From UBA4744 sp963717135 (lineage in GTDB: Bacteria > Actinomycetota > Acidimicrobiia > Spongiisociales > UBA4744), in contig CAVQVN010000009.1 in assembly GCA_963717135.1 (NCBI GenBank), positions 1-64,000 of the forward strand: a stretch of 64,000 nucleotides of DNA, given 5' to 3'. The translations under genes were made by a program, and so were the position numbers. Below, piece by piece: positions 17,470 through 25,730 of the stretch (positions within the stretch are counted from its first letter, which is position 1; each line of letters starts with the position of its first letter). The notes under the pieces were generated by a model that worked only from the letters and a program-made list of their open reading frames with translations, had not been told where the DNA came from and searched no databases.

Positions 17470-17544
17470 TGGTGGGCGCTAAAGGATTTGAACCTTTGAC
17501 CTCTTCCGCGTCAGGGAAGCGCTCTCCCCCTGAGCTAAGCGCCC
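17470..17544 (-). tRNA. tRNA-Val (anticodon GAC)
   Basis: Acceptor GGGCGCT/AGCGCCC, D-arm, anticodon stem CTTCC/GGAAG with loop CTGACGC giving GAC, T-arm GGTTCAAATCC, CCA encoded at 17470-17472. Very close in sequence to the tRNA-Val(CAC) at 6442, including the trailing hairpin. Last gene of a three-tRNA cluster on the minus strand. Confidence 0.95.
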
Positions 17545-17582
17545 TTGGGAACCGGAGTGTATCAAACAACATCCGGTACCCG

Positions 17583-17654
17583 AGGCGACGACCGGAATCG
17601 AACCGGTGTAACGGGTTTTGCAGACCCGTGCCTAAACCACTCGGCCACGTCGCC
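17583..17654 (-). tRNA. tRNA-Cys (anticodon GCA)
   Basis: Acceptor GGCGACG/CGTCGCC, anticodon stem CGGGT/ACCCG with loop CTGCAAA giving GCA, T-arm CCGGTTCGATTCCGG. The discriminator is U, the usual identity base for Cys. CCA is not encoded. Confidence 0.95.
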
Positions 17655-17660
17655 AAGAGA

Positions 17661-17678
17661 GGGGCGACCAGTCGCCCC
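17661..17678. terminator. Perfect 8-bp hairpin between tRNA-Gly and tRNA-Cys
   Basis: GGGGCGAC-CA-GTCGCCCC, lying 7 bp from each tRNA. It may be a processing signal between the two tRNAs or a terminator without a T run. Confidence 0.5.
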
Positions 17679-17684
17679 TCGCGG

Positions 17685-17757
17685 AGCGGAAGACGGGGCT
17701 CGAACCCGCGACCTCAACCTTGGCAAGGTTGCGCTCTACCAACTGAGCTACTTCCGC
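17685..17757 (-). tRNA. tRNA-Gly (anticodon GCC)
   Basis: Acceptor GCGGAAG/CTTCCGC, D-arm AGCTCAGTTGGTAGAGC, anticodon stem CAACC/GGTTG with loop TTGCCAA giving GCC, T-arm GCGGGTTCGAGCCCCGT-like, discriminator U as usual for Gly. First gene of the cluster; CCA not encoded. Confidence 0.95.
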
Positions 17758-17806
17758 CTGATCGATCGACAGTGTAATCCCTCCGCGCGGCGTGCAACAA
17801 CGGAGC

Positions 17807-18235
17807 TCAACGGCCTGTGGAACCGAAGCCGCCGTCTCCCCGCGCCGAACCGGGAAGCTCGTCGACCTCGACAAAGATCTGCTCAACAACCGGAATCACC
17901 ACAAATTGAGCGATGCGCTCCCCCCTTTGCAGCTCCAACGGCTCGGCCCCGTGATTGATGAGGATCACCTTGATCTCCCCGCGGTATCCAGCGTCAACCA
18001 GGCCCGGACCGTTGACCACGCCCACCCCCAGCCGGGACGCCAAACCACTGCGGGGCAACACCAATCCGGCGTACCCCTCGGGGATGGCTACGGCGATGCC
18101 GGTAGGCACAGTCGTCCAGGCTTCCGGGGCGAGATGCACACTCTCGCGCGCATAGAGGTCGACCCCGCCGTCCCCCGGATGAGCATGACCAGGGGTAGGT
18201 AGTTCACTATCGAGCTTGATAAAGCTAATCTGCAT
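17807..18235 (-). CDS. dut: dUTP diphosphatase
   Basis: About 142 residues with all five motifs of trimeric dUTPase in order: GDGGVDLYA (1), PRSGLASR (2), GPGLVDAGYRGEIKVILIN (3, with the catalytic Asp), GERIAQFVVIP (4) and RGDGGFGSTGR at the C-terminus (5). It hydrolyses dUTP to dUMP and pyrophosphate, keeping uracil out of DNA and feeding dTMP synthesis. ATG 18235 was preferred to a TTG two codons upstream. It is divergent from the following membrane protein gene, with only about 50 bp between starts. Confidence 0.95.
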   Translation of the reverse strand: MQISFIKLDSELPTPGHAHPGDGGVDLYARESVHLAPEAWTTVPTGIAVAIPEGYAGLVLPRSGLASRLGVGVVNGPGLVDAGYRGEIKVILINHGAEPLELQRGERIAQFVVIPVVEQIFVEVDELPGSARGDGGFGSTGR

Positions 18236-18285
18236 GGGCAAGTCGTCGGGCTTTCATGGGCGGAGGCACACGACGGAGATGCTGC

Positions 18286-19762
18286 GTGCCGCACGCCTAC
18301 TGTACAACCTGCGAGGCCACCGTCACCGTCAGAGACGGTGAGTGTCTTAGCGGACATGCGATAACCACCCCCATCCTCGAATCAACCCGGGGTCGCCATC
18401 GCGCTCCCAGCCGGTTGGAGAAGCTTCGCCCCGGACGCATCATGACGGCCGGTCATCACCGTGCCGAGAAGAAGCCTGAACAGCCGAAGCCCGACCCCGA
18501 ACCGCGCCCGACCCCCAAAGCCGCGGCGCCACGGCCCTCGACCCCCAAGCCCCGCCCGGCTCCAGTTCGGGAGACCCGCCCGGTCCCCCAGCCACAACCA
18601 CGCCCGGCTGCTCCGGCCAGGACCTCGACCTGGCTCCCGGTTGAATCCGTCCCTCGATCGGTCTACAGCTCATCCATGCTGGAGATGCTCGGAATGGACG
18701 AAGGCCTTGGGCTGGAGCCGACCTTCACTTCGATGACCAGCCCCCAACCTGTCTGGCAGGCTCCCGCTCCGGTGGAAACCGTCCGCCGGGTTGGCCTGGA
18801 TCGGTTTCCCACTCTCTCGGACATGCGAATGGTCAACGACAGTCAAACCGACACGGGGACCCTGATCGAGCGGCTCTGGTTCGCCACAGAAGAACATGAG
18901 GCGGTGCGACCGGCGACAGACCTCCGAGCCGATGATTTCGCCGAAGCTCCCTCTCGAACGTTCCGGTGGTCCGTCATAATCGCGGCGGTACTGCTGTCGG
19001 CCATCGCCGTTGCTCTGCTGCAGATCGGAGTCCGTCTACCGGCCCGGGTGGCCGACGAGGCACTAGCCACCTATCGGAGTGCCATCGTTGAAGCGCAGGA
19101 GGTGTTGCCGATTGCCCAAGATGTGATGCTGGCCATCACGGATCCGGCCGTAGCGGTCGAGGGTCTCTCCGACGCGGCGGTGACTCTGGCGCGGCTCGAC
19201 ACGGCCTCCCGCCAACTCTTCACGGAAGCGTCGGAGCCCCTTTCCAGCACCCCCCCGCTGGTCTCGCGGGCGGCTCTCGATGCGCTGACCCCACTCCGCA
19301 CCGATATGGCCAATGCCTCCCAGGACGGTCTGGCCATCGAACGGCGCCTGGGCGACGCCCTGACCTACCGGCTGGTGTTCGAGAAGGCATTTGAAATCCC
19401 CGACCTGCCGGTCACTGCTTCTTCAGACGAGATCTCCGCGTTGGGGGTCGAACTGGGATTGGGTCTGGCCGCCACTCTCGACGCCCTCACCGTTCTGCCC
19501 AACGATCCGGCGTTCGAGCTGCACAGATCTCAAGCAGCGGTCGCTCGCCGACCGATTTGCCGACTGGCAGATTGACTACTTGTCTGCGTTGCGGGCCGCC
19601 GACCCCGCCCGGGCAGCCGTCTTGGTGGAGGAATTGGAAGCAGCCGTCGACGAGGCCAGAACAGGAATAGCGAATCCGTTGAGGGTCGTCGCATCGTGGG
19701 CGACGACCGAGTTCAAACGGTTCGAAACAACGCTCAGCATGCTTGCCGGGCAACTTCCCTAG
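18286..19762 (+). CDS. Zinc-ribbon, Pro-rich single-span membrane protein, one frameshift
   Basis: The frame begins with a small zinc motif (YCTTCEATVTVRDGECLSGH), then a Pro/Arg-rich linker of about 70 residues, a further disordered part, one membrane helix (VIIAAVLLSAIAVALLQIGV) and a helical outer domain. Near 19525 the frame runs out into PICRLAD and the natural continuation (DLKQRSLADRFADWQIDYLS, then LRAADPARAAVLVEELEAAV) is in the next phase, ending at 19762. So the full protein has about 490 residues and one indel near 19520-19530. GTG 18286 has GGAG upstream and starts at the zinc motif; ATG 18256 is the alternative. Family unknown; I recall similar zinc-ribbon starts in related actinobacteria. 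The end overlaps the nrdR end. Confidence 0.65.
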
Positions 19763-20220
19763 CCGGCCGACTCGCCTTTTCCCTCCAAAACGGCCATTTC
19801 CCGTTCGAAGTCCTGCGCCCCCTGGAACTCCTTGTATACGCTGGCGAATCGCAAGTAGGCGACCTCGTCTACCGCACGCAATTGGGTCAGAACCGCCCGA
19901 CCGATTTCGTCCGAATCCACCCGGGAACCGTGACTGCGGGCTGCCAGTTCAACCTCTGCGATCATCGTCTCGAGCCTCTTACGGGTGACCGGACGGTCGG
20001 CCAGAGCGCTGGCGAATCCCGCCCGAATCTTCTCGACCTGGAACGGCTCGAAGCGACCGTCTCGCTTGCGAACCATCAACGGGACGACACTGCGTTCATA
20101 CGTCGTGAACCGGTTGGTACAGGCTTGACATACCCGGCGCCGGCGGATGGCGGTGCCATCTTCGATCGGCCGACTGTCGACCACTCGGGTACGCGACGAG
20201 GCGCAGAACGGACATTGCAT
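19759..20220 (-). CDS. nrdR: Transcriptional repressor NrdR
   Basis: 153 residues. A zinc ribbon with Cys3, Cys6, Cys31 and Cys34 (MQCPFCASS ... CQACTNRF) precedes an ATP-cone domain (VRKRDGRFEPFQVEKIRAGF). NrdR binds NrdR boxes and represses ribonucleotide reductase genes according to ATP/dATP. ATG 20220 gives the invariant MxCPFC start. The gene lies beside the LysM gene and lexA, the same order as Rv2718c-Rv2719c-lexA in M. tuberculosis. No nrd genes are in the window. Confidence 0.95.
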   Translation of the reverse strand: MQCPFCASSRTRVVDSRPIEDGTAIRRRRVCQACTNRFTTYERSVVPLMVRKRDGRFEPFQVEKIRAGFASALADRPVTRKRLETMIAEVELAARSHGSRVDSDEIGRAVLTQLRAVDEVAYLRFASVYKEFQGAQDFEREMAVLEGKGESAG

Positions 20221-20276
20221 GTCCGACGGAGAGTACCGCATGCGCCGGGGTCACACCCCATCACGATCCACGGGAT

Positions 20277-20561
20277 TCACGAGCTGAGCGGCACGACCAA
20301 CTGATCGCCGGCCCTGATCATGCTGTCGTCAAGCCGGTTCATTCGCTTGATATCAAACACGACGGCACGGACATCCCCACCCGATTCGGTGTATTGAGCA
20401 GCGATGGACCAGAGCGTATCGCCGCTCATCACCACATGGGTGCCGGTCGGCCGGACTTCATTGCCGGCGCCGGCACCGGAAGTCAGCAGGAGGAAAAAGA
20501 CCACAGCGACCGCGGTGAGGAGAACCACAGCTCTCGTCAGAGTGCTGATGCGGACCGTCAT
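20277..20561 (-). CDS. LysM protein, probable SOS-induced cell-division inhibitor
   Basis: 94 residues: a membrane anchor (VVLLTAVAVVFFLLLTSGAG) and a C-terminal LysM domain (HVVMSGDTLWSIAAQY ... AGDQLVVPLS) that would bind peptidoglycan outside. It is divergent from lexA with LexA boxes between them. In M. tuberculosis the same place holds Rv2719c (ChiZ), in Corynebacterium divS and in Bacillus yneA, all SOS-induced division inhibitors. The role here is inferred from that context and the fold. The protein is shorter than ChiZ and has no visible hydrolase domain. Confidence 0.8.
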   Translation of the reverse strand: MTVRISTLTRAVVLLTAVAVVFFLLLTSGAGAGNEVRPTGTHVVMSGDTLWSIAAQYTESGGDVRAVVFDIKRMNRLDDSMIRAGDQLVVPLSS

Positions 20562-20646
20562 GCCTTTTCCTCCTGCTAGACGTTTCCGGGCGGCGGTTTC
20601 GCCATCTGGGGGTCAGATTACGAACCGGGTGTGACAGAAACCTGAT

Positions 20647-20660
20647 CGAACAGGTGTTCG
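20647..20660. promoter_or_regulatory. LexA box 1, CGAACAGGTGTTCG
   Basis: Matches CGAAC-N4-GTTCG exactly. It lies 86 bp before the LysM start, so it probably controls that gene. Confidence 0.85.
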
Positions 20661-20679
20661 TGTCTCGTCGTCATCCTAT

Positions 20680-20693
20680 CGAACAGGTGTTCG
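20680..20693. promoter_or_regulatory. LexA box 2, CGAACAGGTGTTCG
   Basis: Identical to box 1, 33 bp centre to centre, i.e. about three helical turns, which would allow cooperative binding. Confidence 0.85.
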
Positions 20694-20727
20694 ATGTCAA
20701 GAGTTTTGTTTTCCCGGGAAGCGCAGG

Positions 20728-20741
20728 CGAACATATGTTTG
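20728..20741. promoter_or_regulatory. LexA box 3, CGAACATATGTTTG
   Basis: One mismatch to the consensus; core identical to the recA box. It lies 56 bp before lexA. Confidence 0.75.
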
Positions 20742-20768
20742 ATTCGCGACGATCGAGACGGTACATTG

Positions 20769-20782
20769 GGAACACACGTTCG
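20769..20782. promoter_or_regulatory. LexA box 4, GGAACACACGTTCG
   Basis: One mismatch (G for C at the first base). It ends 14 bp before the lexA ATG, so it probably covers the lexA transcription start or leader. Confidence 0.7.
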
Positions 20783-20796
20783 AGGAAGGCAGAACC

Positions 20797-21417
20797 ATGG
20801 ACGAGTTGAGCACCCGCCAACAAGAGATCCTCCAGCTGATTCGCACCAAGGTGGCCGAACGGGGCTACCCGCCTTCGGTTCGAGAAATCGGTGAGGTGCT
20901 CGGCCTTCGCTCCCCCTCGACGGTGCACAGCCATCTCTCTGCCTTGGTGCGATCCGGGTATCTGCGGCGCGACCCATCAAAGCCGCGCGCCATCGAAGTC
21001 GTCGAAAGCGGCACGGACCACATCGAGCGAAGCGCCCATCGAGATGTCCCGCTCCTGGGGCGGATCGCCGCCGGCTCACCGATCCTGGCCGAAGAGCAAA
21101 TCGACGAGATCTTCACGCTTCCCACCGAATTCACCGGCAGTGGACCGGTGTTCATGCTGTCCGTAACCGGCGACTCGATGCAGGGAGCCGGAATCCTCGA
21201 CGGGGACTACGTGGTCATTCGCAGCCAGCAGGATGCCGCCAACGGCGAGATCGTGGCGGCTTTGGTGGACGGAGAAGAAGCCACCGTAAAACGCTTCGAG
21301 CGGAACGGAAACACGGTGAGGCTCATCTCGGAGAACCCTGCCTATCAGCCGATGGTCTTCGAAGAAGGAGTGCAGTTGATCGGCAAAGTGGTCGCGGTAT
21401 TGCGATCGGTTCGCTGA
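20797..21417 (+). CDS. lexA: LexA repressor / self-cleaving protease
   Basis: 206 residues. Winged helix-turn-helix at about 1-65 (PPSVREIGEVLGLRSPSTVH is the recognition unit). Cleavage site Ala92-Gly93 in RIAAGSPILAEE. Catalytic Ser127 (TGDSMQGAG) and Lys165 (ATVKRFERNG). It represses SOS genes and cuts itself when RecA filaments form on damaged DNA. It starts after an AGGAAGG site. Four LexA boxes upstream suggest tight autorepression. It ends one base from the end of hflX on the other strand. Confidence 0.97.
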   Translation: MDELSTRQQEILQLIRTKVAERGYPPSVREIGEVLGLRSPSTVHSHLSALVRSGYLRRDPSKPRAIEVVESGTDHIERSAHRDVPLLGRIAAGSPILAEEQIDEIFTLPTEFTGSGPVFMLSVTGDSMQGAGILDGDYVVIRSQQDAANGEIVAALVDGEEATVKRFERNGNTVRLISENPAYQPMVFEEGVQLIGKVVAVLRSVR

Positions 21418-22689
21418 TCAACCAACCGACAGGGGCGAGTCGAGCACATAGGCGCGGAGGCGCTGGGTATCGGCAACCGACAAGCGAGCCTGGAACATCA
21501 CACCGTCCGGCCGGTATTCCTCGACCAGTACCTCCCCCGCCTCATGGACCCGGGCCGCCGCCCAACCGGCGGAGAAGGGGATGAGCAGCCGCACCTCACG
21601 AAACTGGCGGGACAACGCCTGCCACACCGATTCGCCCAACACCTCCAGGCCGGTCTCCCCGGCCGCCGAAACCAGGACCGCCTCTGCGTGGGTCGCCCGA
21701 AATCGATCAATGGCGTGGGCGGGAGCGATGTCCGTCTTGTTGCCCACCAGCAGCTCGGGCACCTGAGCGGCACCGATTTCCGCCAGCACTTCCCGTACGG
21801 CCGCGATCTTTCCTTCCGGATCGTCATCGGCCAGATCCACCACGTGCAGCAGTAGATCGGCCCGGCCGGCCTCTTCCAGCGTCGACTTGAAGGCTTCGAT
21901 CAGTTGATGAGGGAGCCGGCGGACAAACCCGACGGTGTCGGATACCAACACAACCCGCCCCTCGGGGAGCTCGAGGCGCCGGGTGGTCGGGTCGAGAGTG
22001 GCGAACAGCTGATCCTCAACCAGCGCATCGGATCCGGTGAGGGCGTTGAGGAGACTCGACTTCCCGGCATTGGTGTAACCGACGATGGCAACCAGTGGCA
22101 TCTCCTGGCGTTTGCGCCGTTCCCGCTTGGTTTGGCGCGCCTGCTCCAACTCTTTCAATTGCCGTTTGAGCTGGGCAATGCGGCTCAAGATACGGCGGCG
22201 GTCCGTTTCCAGTTTCGTCTCGCCGGGACCCCGGGTGCCGATGCCGCCGCCCAATCGGGAGAGCTCGACGCCCTTGCCGCGGAGCCTTGGCAGCCGGTAT
22301 TCGAGTTGAGCCAATTCCACCTGGATCTTGCCCTCCCGGCTGGCGGCGTGGAGCGCAAAGATGTCGAGAATCACCGCGGTCCGATCCAAGACTCGACGGT
22401 TCAGGGCTCTGGACAGGTTTCGCTCTTGGGCGGGAGTTATCTCTCGGTCGAACACCACAACATCGACATCACCCGCCGCGGCCTCCTGGCTCAGTTCCGC
22501 CAGTTTCCCGCGCCCGAGCAGCGTCGCCGGGTCGAGCTTCTCGCGCCGCTGCACGACGGCATCGACCGTATCGGCCCCGGCCGTGTCGACCAGTCGGGCG
22601 AGCTCTTCGAGCGATCCGTCGACACCGGTTTCGCCACCGGTGGTCACAGCAACCAGGAGGGCTCTTTCTCGAAGGTCAGGTTGAGTCAT
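21418..22689 (-). CDS. hflX: GTPase HflX
   Basis: 423 residues. N-terminal HflX domain with the Gly-rich linker GGGIGTRGPGETKLETDRR, a coiled segment (LKRQLKELEQARQTKRERRK), then the G domain with P-loop GYTNAGKS at 204-211, DTVGF (G3) and NKTD (G4), and a short C-terminal domain. HflX splits stalled or hibernating 70S ribosomes. It overlaps the dapF end by 14 bp, so it is the last gene of the dapF-miaA-miaB-rny transcript. The same neighbours occur in M. tuberculosis (Rv2725c-Rv2727c). Confidence 0.95.
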   Translation of the reverse strand: MTQPDLRERALLVAVTTGGETGVDGSLEELARLVDTAGADTVDAVVQRREKLDPATLLGRGKLAELSQEAAAGDVDVVVFDREITPAQERNLSRALNRRVLDRTAVILDIFALHAASREGKIQVELAQLEYRLPRLRGKGVELSRLGGGIGTRGPGETKLETDRRRILSRIAQLKRQLKELEQARQTKRERRKRQEMPLVAIVGYTNAGKSSLLNALTGSDALVEDQLFATLDPTTRRLELPEGRVVLVSDTVGFVRRLPHQLIEAFKSTLEEAGRADLLLHVVDLADDDPEGKIAAVREVLAEIGAAQVPELLVGNKTDIAPAHAIDRFRATHAEAVLVSAAGETGLEVLGESVWQALSRQFREVRLLIPFSAGWAAARVHEAGEVLVEEYRPDGVMFQARLSVADTQRLRAYVLDSPLSVG

Positions 22690-23435
22690 GCCATTCCCCT
22701 TCGAAGACGTAGTTGGCCGGACCGGTCAACCACGCTCCCCGATCGTCGAGCGTGACCTGCAGGTCGCCGCCCGGCAAACGGACCGTCGTCGTCGTTCCGA
22801 CCTGCCCCATCCGGTGGGCAACTGCGACGGCCGCGGCGGCTCCGCTTCCGCACGCCAGCGTCTCGCCGACGCCTCGCTCCCAAACTCGCAACTCGATGAG
22901 GTCGGGACTGCGCACGACGGCGAATTCGATGTTCGCTCCCTCCGGAAACACCGGATCAGTCCCGAGACGGGGTCCGAGCCGATCGACCGGTAGATCACCC
23001 AGGTCATCGACGAATACCACCGCGTGAGGGTTCCCCACCTCGATCGGTCTGGCCGTCTGTCCGGCGAGCTCCAGCAGAATCTCCTCGCCCTCCGGCACAC
23101 CGACCTGGACGGTCACGTCGGCGCCGACTCGCGCCTCCCGGGCCCCCACCGCGGTGATCACCGTGAACACGTCTTCTTCGACCCAGCCGCGGTCGCGAGC
23201 CAACCGGGCCACACACCGCAACCCATTCCCGCACATCTCCGCGGGACTTCCATCGGCGTTCCAGTACTCCATGCGAACCCGGTTGTCTCCCAGGGGAGTG
23301 ACCACGAGAACACCGTCGGCTCCGATCCCCCACCGGCGATTGCACCACCTCTCAACCTCGATCGGAAGAAACCGGCCGGGGCCCTTCCAAAACGACAAAG
23401 TCGTTCCCGAGACCTTCCATCTTCAAGAACTTCAT
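22676..23435 (-). CDS. dapF: Diaminopimelate epimerase, frameshifted near the start
   Basis: Converts LL- to meso-diaminopimelate for lysine and cell-wall synthesis. Both catalytic Cys are present, in MCGNGLRCVARL and LACGSGAAAAVAVAH, and PAEMCGNG and VGNPHAVVFVDDL complete the family. The main open frame lacks the universal start; that start (MKFLKMEGLGNDFVVLEGP) lies just upstream in another phase from ATG 23435, which overlaps the miaA stop as ATGA. The two frames must be joined by one indel in the G/C run near 23380-23392. In an essential gene this is most likely a sequence error. A TTG start at 23398 without the first domain strand would not give a normal enzyme. Confidence 0.9.
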
Positions 23436-24343
23436 GTCTGCTCCCACAGGCGTCTCTTCACCTGCTCGTAACGCTGATCGGTATCGCCCAACCACGGTAC
23501 CCACTCGATCCGCGGATCGCGGCGGAAATAGGTTCGCTGCCGCTTGGCCAGGCTCATCGTGGCACGCCGGGCGTCGGCCCCGCCCTGTTCTTCTGTGATG
23601 TCGCCCCGCACGACCGGCAGGAGTTGTTTGTAGCCGACCGCCTCCCCGGCGGTGGGACCAAGCGAATCGGCCAGGCGGGCCACCTCGTCGAGCAGCCCGG
23701 ACGCCACCATCTTCTGCCAGCGATCGTCCACCCGGGCGGCCAGCTCGATACCAGGATCGATCCCGACTGCCTTGAACGGCAAAACCGGCTGGTAGGTGGC
23801 CACCGCCACCGCTTCGGGACGCGCCGCCCGGACCGTGGGTGTCAAACCGGTGAGCTCGTACACCTCCAGAGCCCGCTCTACCCGGCGAGGATTTTCGAGA
23901 TCGAGAACCTCGGCCACCGCCGGATCGATCGCCAGGAGCCGGTCCCGCCCCGACGCCGGTCCGGCCGCTTCGATGCTGGCCCGGAGGTCCGGATCGTGAG
24001 GTGGAAACTCGAGGGGGTCGACCAGTGCCCGGAAGTGCAGACCCGAACCACCGGTGATCAGGGCCGTAACGCCTCGCCCGGCCAACTCCTTCAAGACGCG
24101 GCGCCCCTCCTGCTGAAACTCTGCCACGCTGAACCGGTCGCCCGGATCGACCAGATCGATCATGTGGTGCGGGACCCGGGCCTGATCGGCCACCGAGGCT
24201 TTGGCCGTGCCGACGTCCATGCCCCGATAGACCTGCATAGAGTCCACGGAGACGATTTGAGCGTCGAGTTCCTCGGCCAATCGGAGGGCGAGGTCGCTCT
24301 TTCCGGATGCGGTAGGTCCCAGGAGCGCCAGTACTCGGCTCAG
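23432..24343 (-). CDS. miaA: tRNA dimethylallyltransferase
   Basis: Transfers a dimethylallyl group to A37 of tRNAs reading U-codons, the first step before MiaB. LGPTASGKSDLALRLAEELD is the P-loop, followed by VSVDSMQVYRGMDVGTAKA, TGGSGLHFRAL and AVGYKQLLP, all family marks. The P-loop lies upstream of the first ATG/GTG/TTG, so the real start must be earlier. In the right frame the only candidates are CTG codons, and CTG 24343 overlaps the miaB stop as CTGA, mirroring the ATGA overlaps of its neighbours. It is either a rare CTG start or an A-to-C error. The next gene, dapF, starts inside its stop. Length from 24343 is 303 residues, normal for MiaA. Confidence 0.9.
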   Translation of the reverse strand: MSRVLALLGPTASGKSDLALRLAEELDAQIVSVDSMQVYRGMDVGTAKASVADQARVPHHMIDLVDPGDRFSVAEFQQEGRRVLKELAGRGVTALITGGSGLHFRALVDPLEFPPHDPDLRASIEAAGPASGRDRLLAIDPAVAEVLDLENPRRVERALEVYELTGLTPTVRAARPEAVAVATYQPVLPFKAVGIDPGIELAARVDDRWQKMVASGLLDEVARLADSLGPTAGEAVGYKQLLPVVRGDITEEQGGADARRATMSLAKRQRTYFRRDPRIEWVPWLGDTDQRYEQVKRRLWEQT

Positions 24344-25728
24344 AGCACGGTCCCCAGCAAGTGGTGACGGGCCGCGCCGTCGATCCGCGCCTGGAGGAAC
24401 GTCCCGGGCGCATGGGGACCGGGCACATGGACCACCTTGTTGCTTCGGCTGCGAGCCGTCACGACCTCTGGATCCTTGCGGGAGGGTCCTTCCACGAGGA
24501 TCTCCACCACCCGGCCGACCTCCGCCTGATTTCTCTCCAGAGACACCTGATTCTGCAACGCAACCAATCGTTCATAACGATCCTGGGCGACGTCGGGATC
24601 CACAAAAAGCTCGGTCAGCTCGGCGGCGGCGGTCCCCGGGCGGGGCGAGAACAGGAAAGTGAACGCCTGGTCGTAGCGGGCTTCGGCGACTACCTCGAGG
24701 GTCTCCTGGAAGTCCTCTTCCGACTCGCCCGGGAACCCAACGATGATATCCGTCGACACCGCCAGATCAGGCACAAGAGAACGGGCCATCGCCAGCCGCT
24801 GAAGATAGCGCGCAACGTTGTAGCCGCGATGCATGCGGGCCAGGACCCGATCGCTGCCCGATTGCAGGGGAAGGTGAAGCTGCTCACAGACGGCCGGGGT
24901 CTCGGCCATGGCCAGCGCAACATCCTCACGGAAATCCGCCGGATGCGGGCTGGTGAAGCGGACCCGCCGAATTCCCTCCACGGCCCCGACCCGGCGGAGC
25001 AAGTCGGCGAACACCGGGCGCCGTTTGCCGTCGATCGCCAGATCGCGCCCGTAGGTATTGACGTTTTGACCGAGCAAAGTCACCTCGACCACCCGGTCGC
25101 GGGAGAGTTGTTCCACCTCGTGGATGACGTCTCCGGGGCGTCTGCTCACCTCGATGCCCCGCACCGCCGGAACGATGCAAAAGGTACAGGTGTTGTTGCA
25201 GCCGACCTGGATTGCCACCCACGCCGAGTGGTCGACCTCTCGACGGACCGGCAGCGAAGAAGGCATTGTTTCGAGCTCATCGGCGATTTCGGTGACCGCT
25301 CCCCACTCCTGGGCGTGATCCATGAGATCGAGAACCCGATCCAGGTTGTGGGTGCCGAGGACCACATCCACCCACGGCGCCCGCTCTCTGACCAACTCCC
25401 GGTCCTTCTGGGCGGCACATCCGCCGACGATCAGCAACATGTCGGGATTGCGGTCCTTGAGTTGCTTGAGTTGACCAAGATTCCCGTAGAGCCGGTTGTC
25501 GGCGTTCTCGCGGATCGTGCAGGTGTTGATGAACACGACGTCGGCCGATGCGTAATCCGTCACGGGCCGCATCCCGTCCGCTTCGAACATCCCGGCGATC
25601 CGCTCGCTGTCGTGCTCGTTCATCTGGCAGCCAAAGGTCCGGACGAAGTAGCTCAGCCCGGTCCGCATCGGCCGGCGACCTGCCTCGGGTCGCACGGCCG
25701 GGCTGCCCAGAAACACGGTCTCAACCAT
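24340..25728 (-). CDS. miaB: tRNA-2-methylthio-N6-dimethylallyladenosine synthase
   Basis: 462 residues. N-terminal UPF0004 domain (TFGCQMNEHDSERI, INTCTIRENA, GGCAAQ) with three Cys for the auxiliary [4Fe-4S] cluster, the radical-SAM CxxxCxxC motif in GCNNTCTFCIVP, and a C-terminal TRAM domain (VGRVVEILVEGPSRKDPEV). It adds the methylthio group to isopentenyl-A37 made by MiaA, whose gene follows directly. ATG 25728 lies 2 bp after the rny stop; the Met at 25668 is the alternative nearer the family start. Confidence 0.95.
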   Translation of the reverse strand: MVETVFLGSPAVRPEAGRRPMRTGLSYFVRTFGCQMNEHDSERIAGMFEADGMRPVTDYASADVVFINTCTIRENADNRLYGNLGQLKQLKDRNPDMLLIVGGCAAQKDRELVRERAPWVDVVLGTHNLDRVLDLMDHAQEWGAVTEIADELETMPSSLPVRREVDHSAWVAIQVGCNNTCTFCIVPAVRGIEVSRRPGDVIHEVEQLSRDRVVEVTLLGQNVNTYGRDLAIDGKRRPVFADLLRRVGAVEGIRRVRFTSPHPADFREDVALAMAETPAVCEQLHLPLQSGSDRVLARMHRGYNVARYLQRLAMARSLVPDLAVSTDIIVGFPGESEEDFQETLEVVAEARYDQAFTFLFSPRPGTAAAELTELFVDPDVAQDRYERLVALQNQVSLERNQAEVGRVVEILVEGPSRKDPEVVTARSRSNKVVHVPGPHAPGTFLQARIDGAARHHLLGTVL

Positions 25729-25730
25729 CG

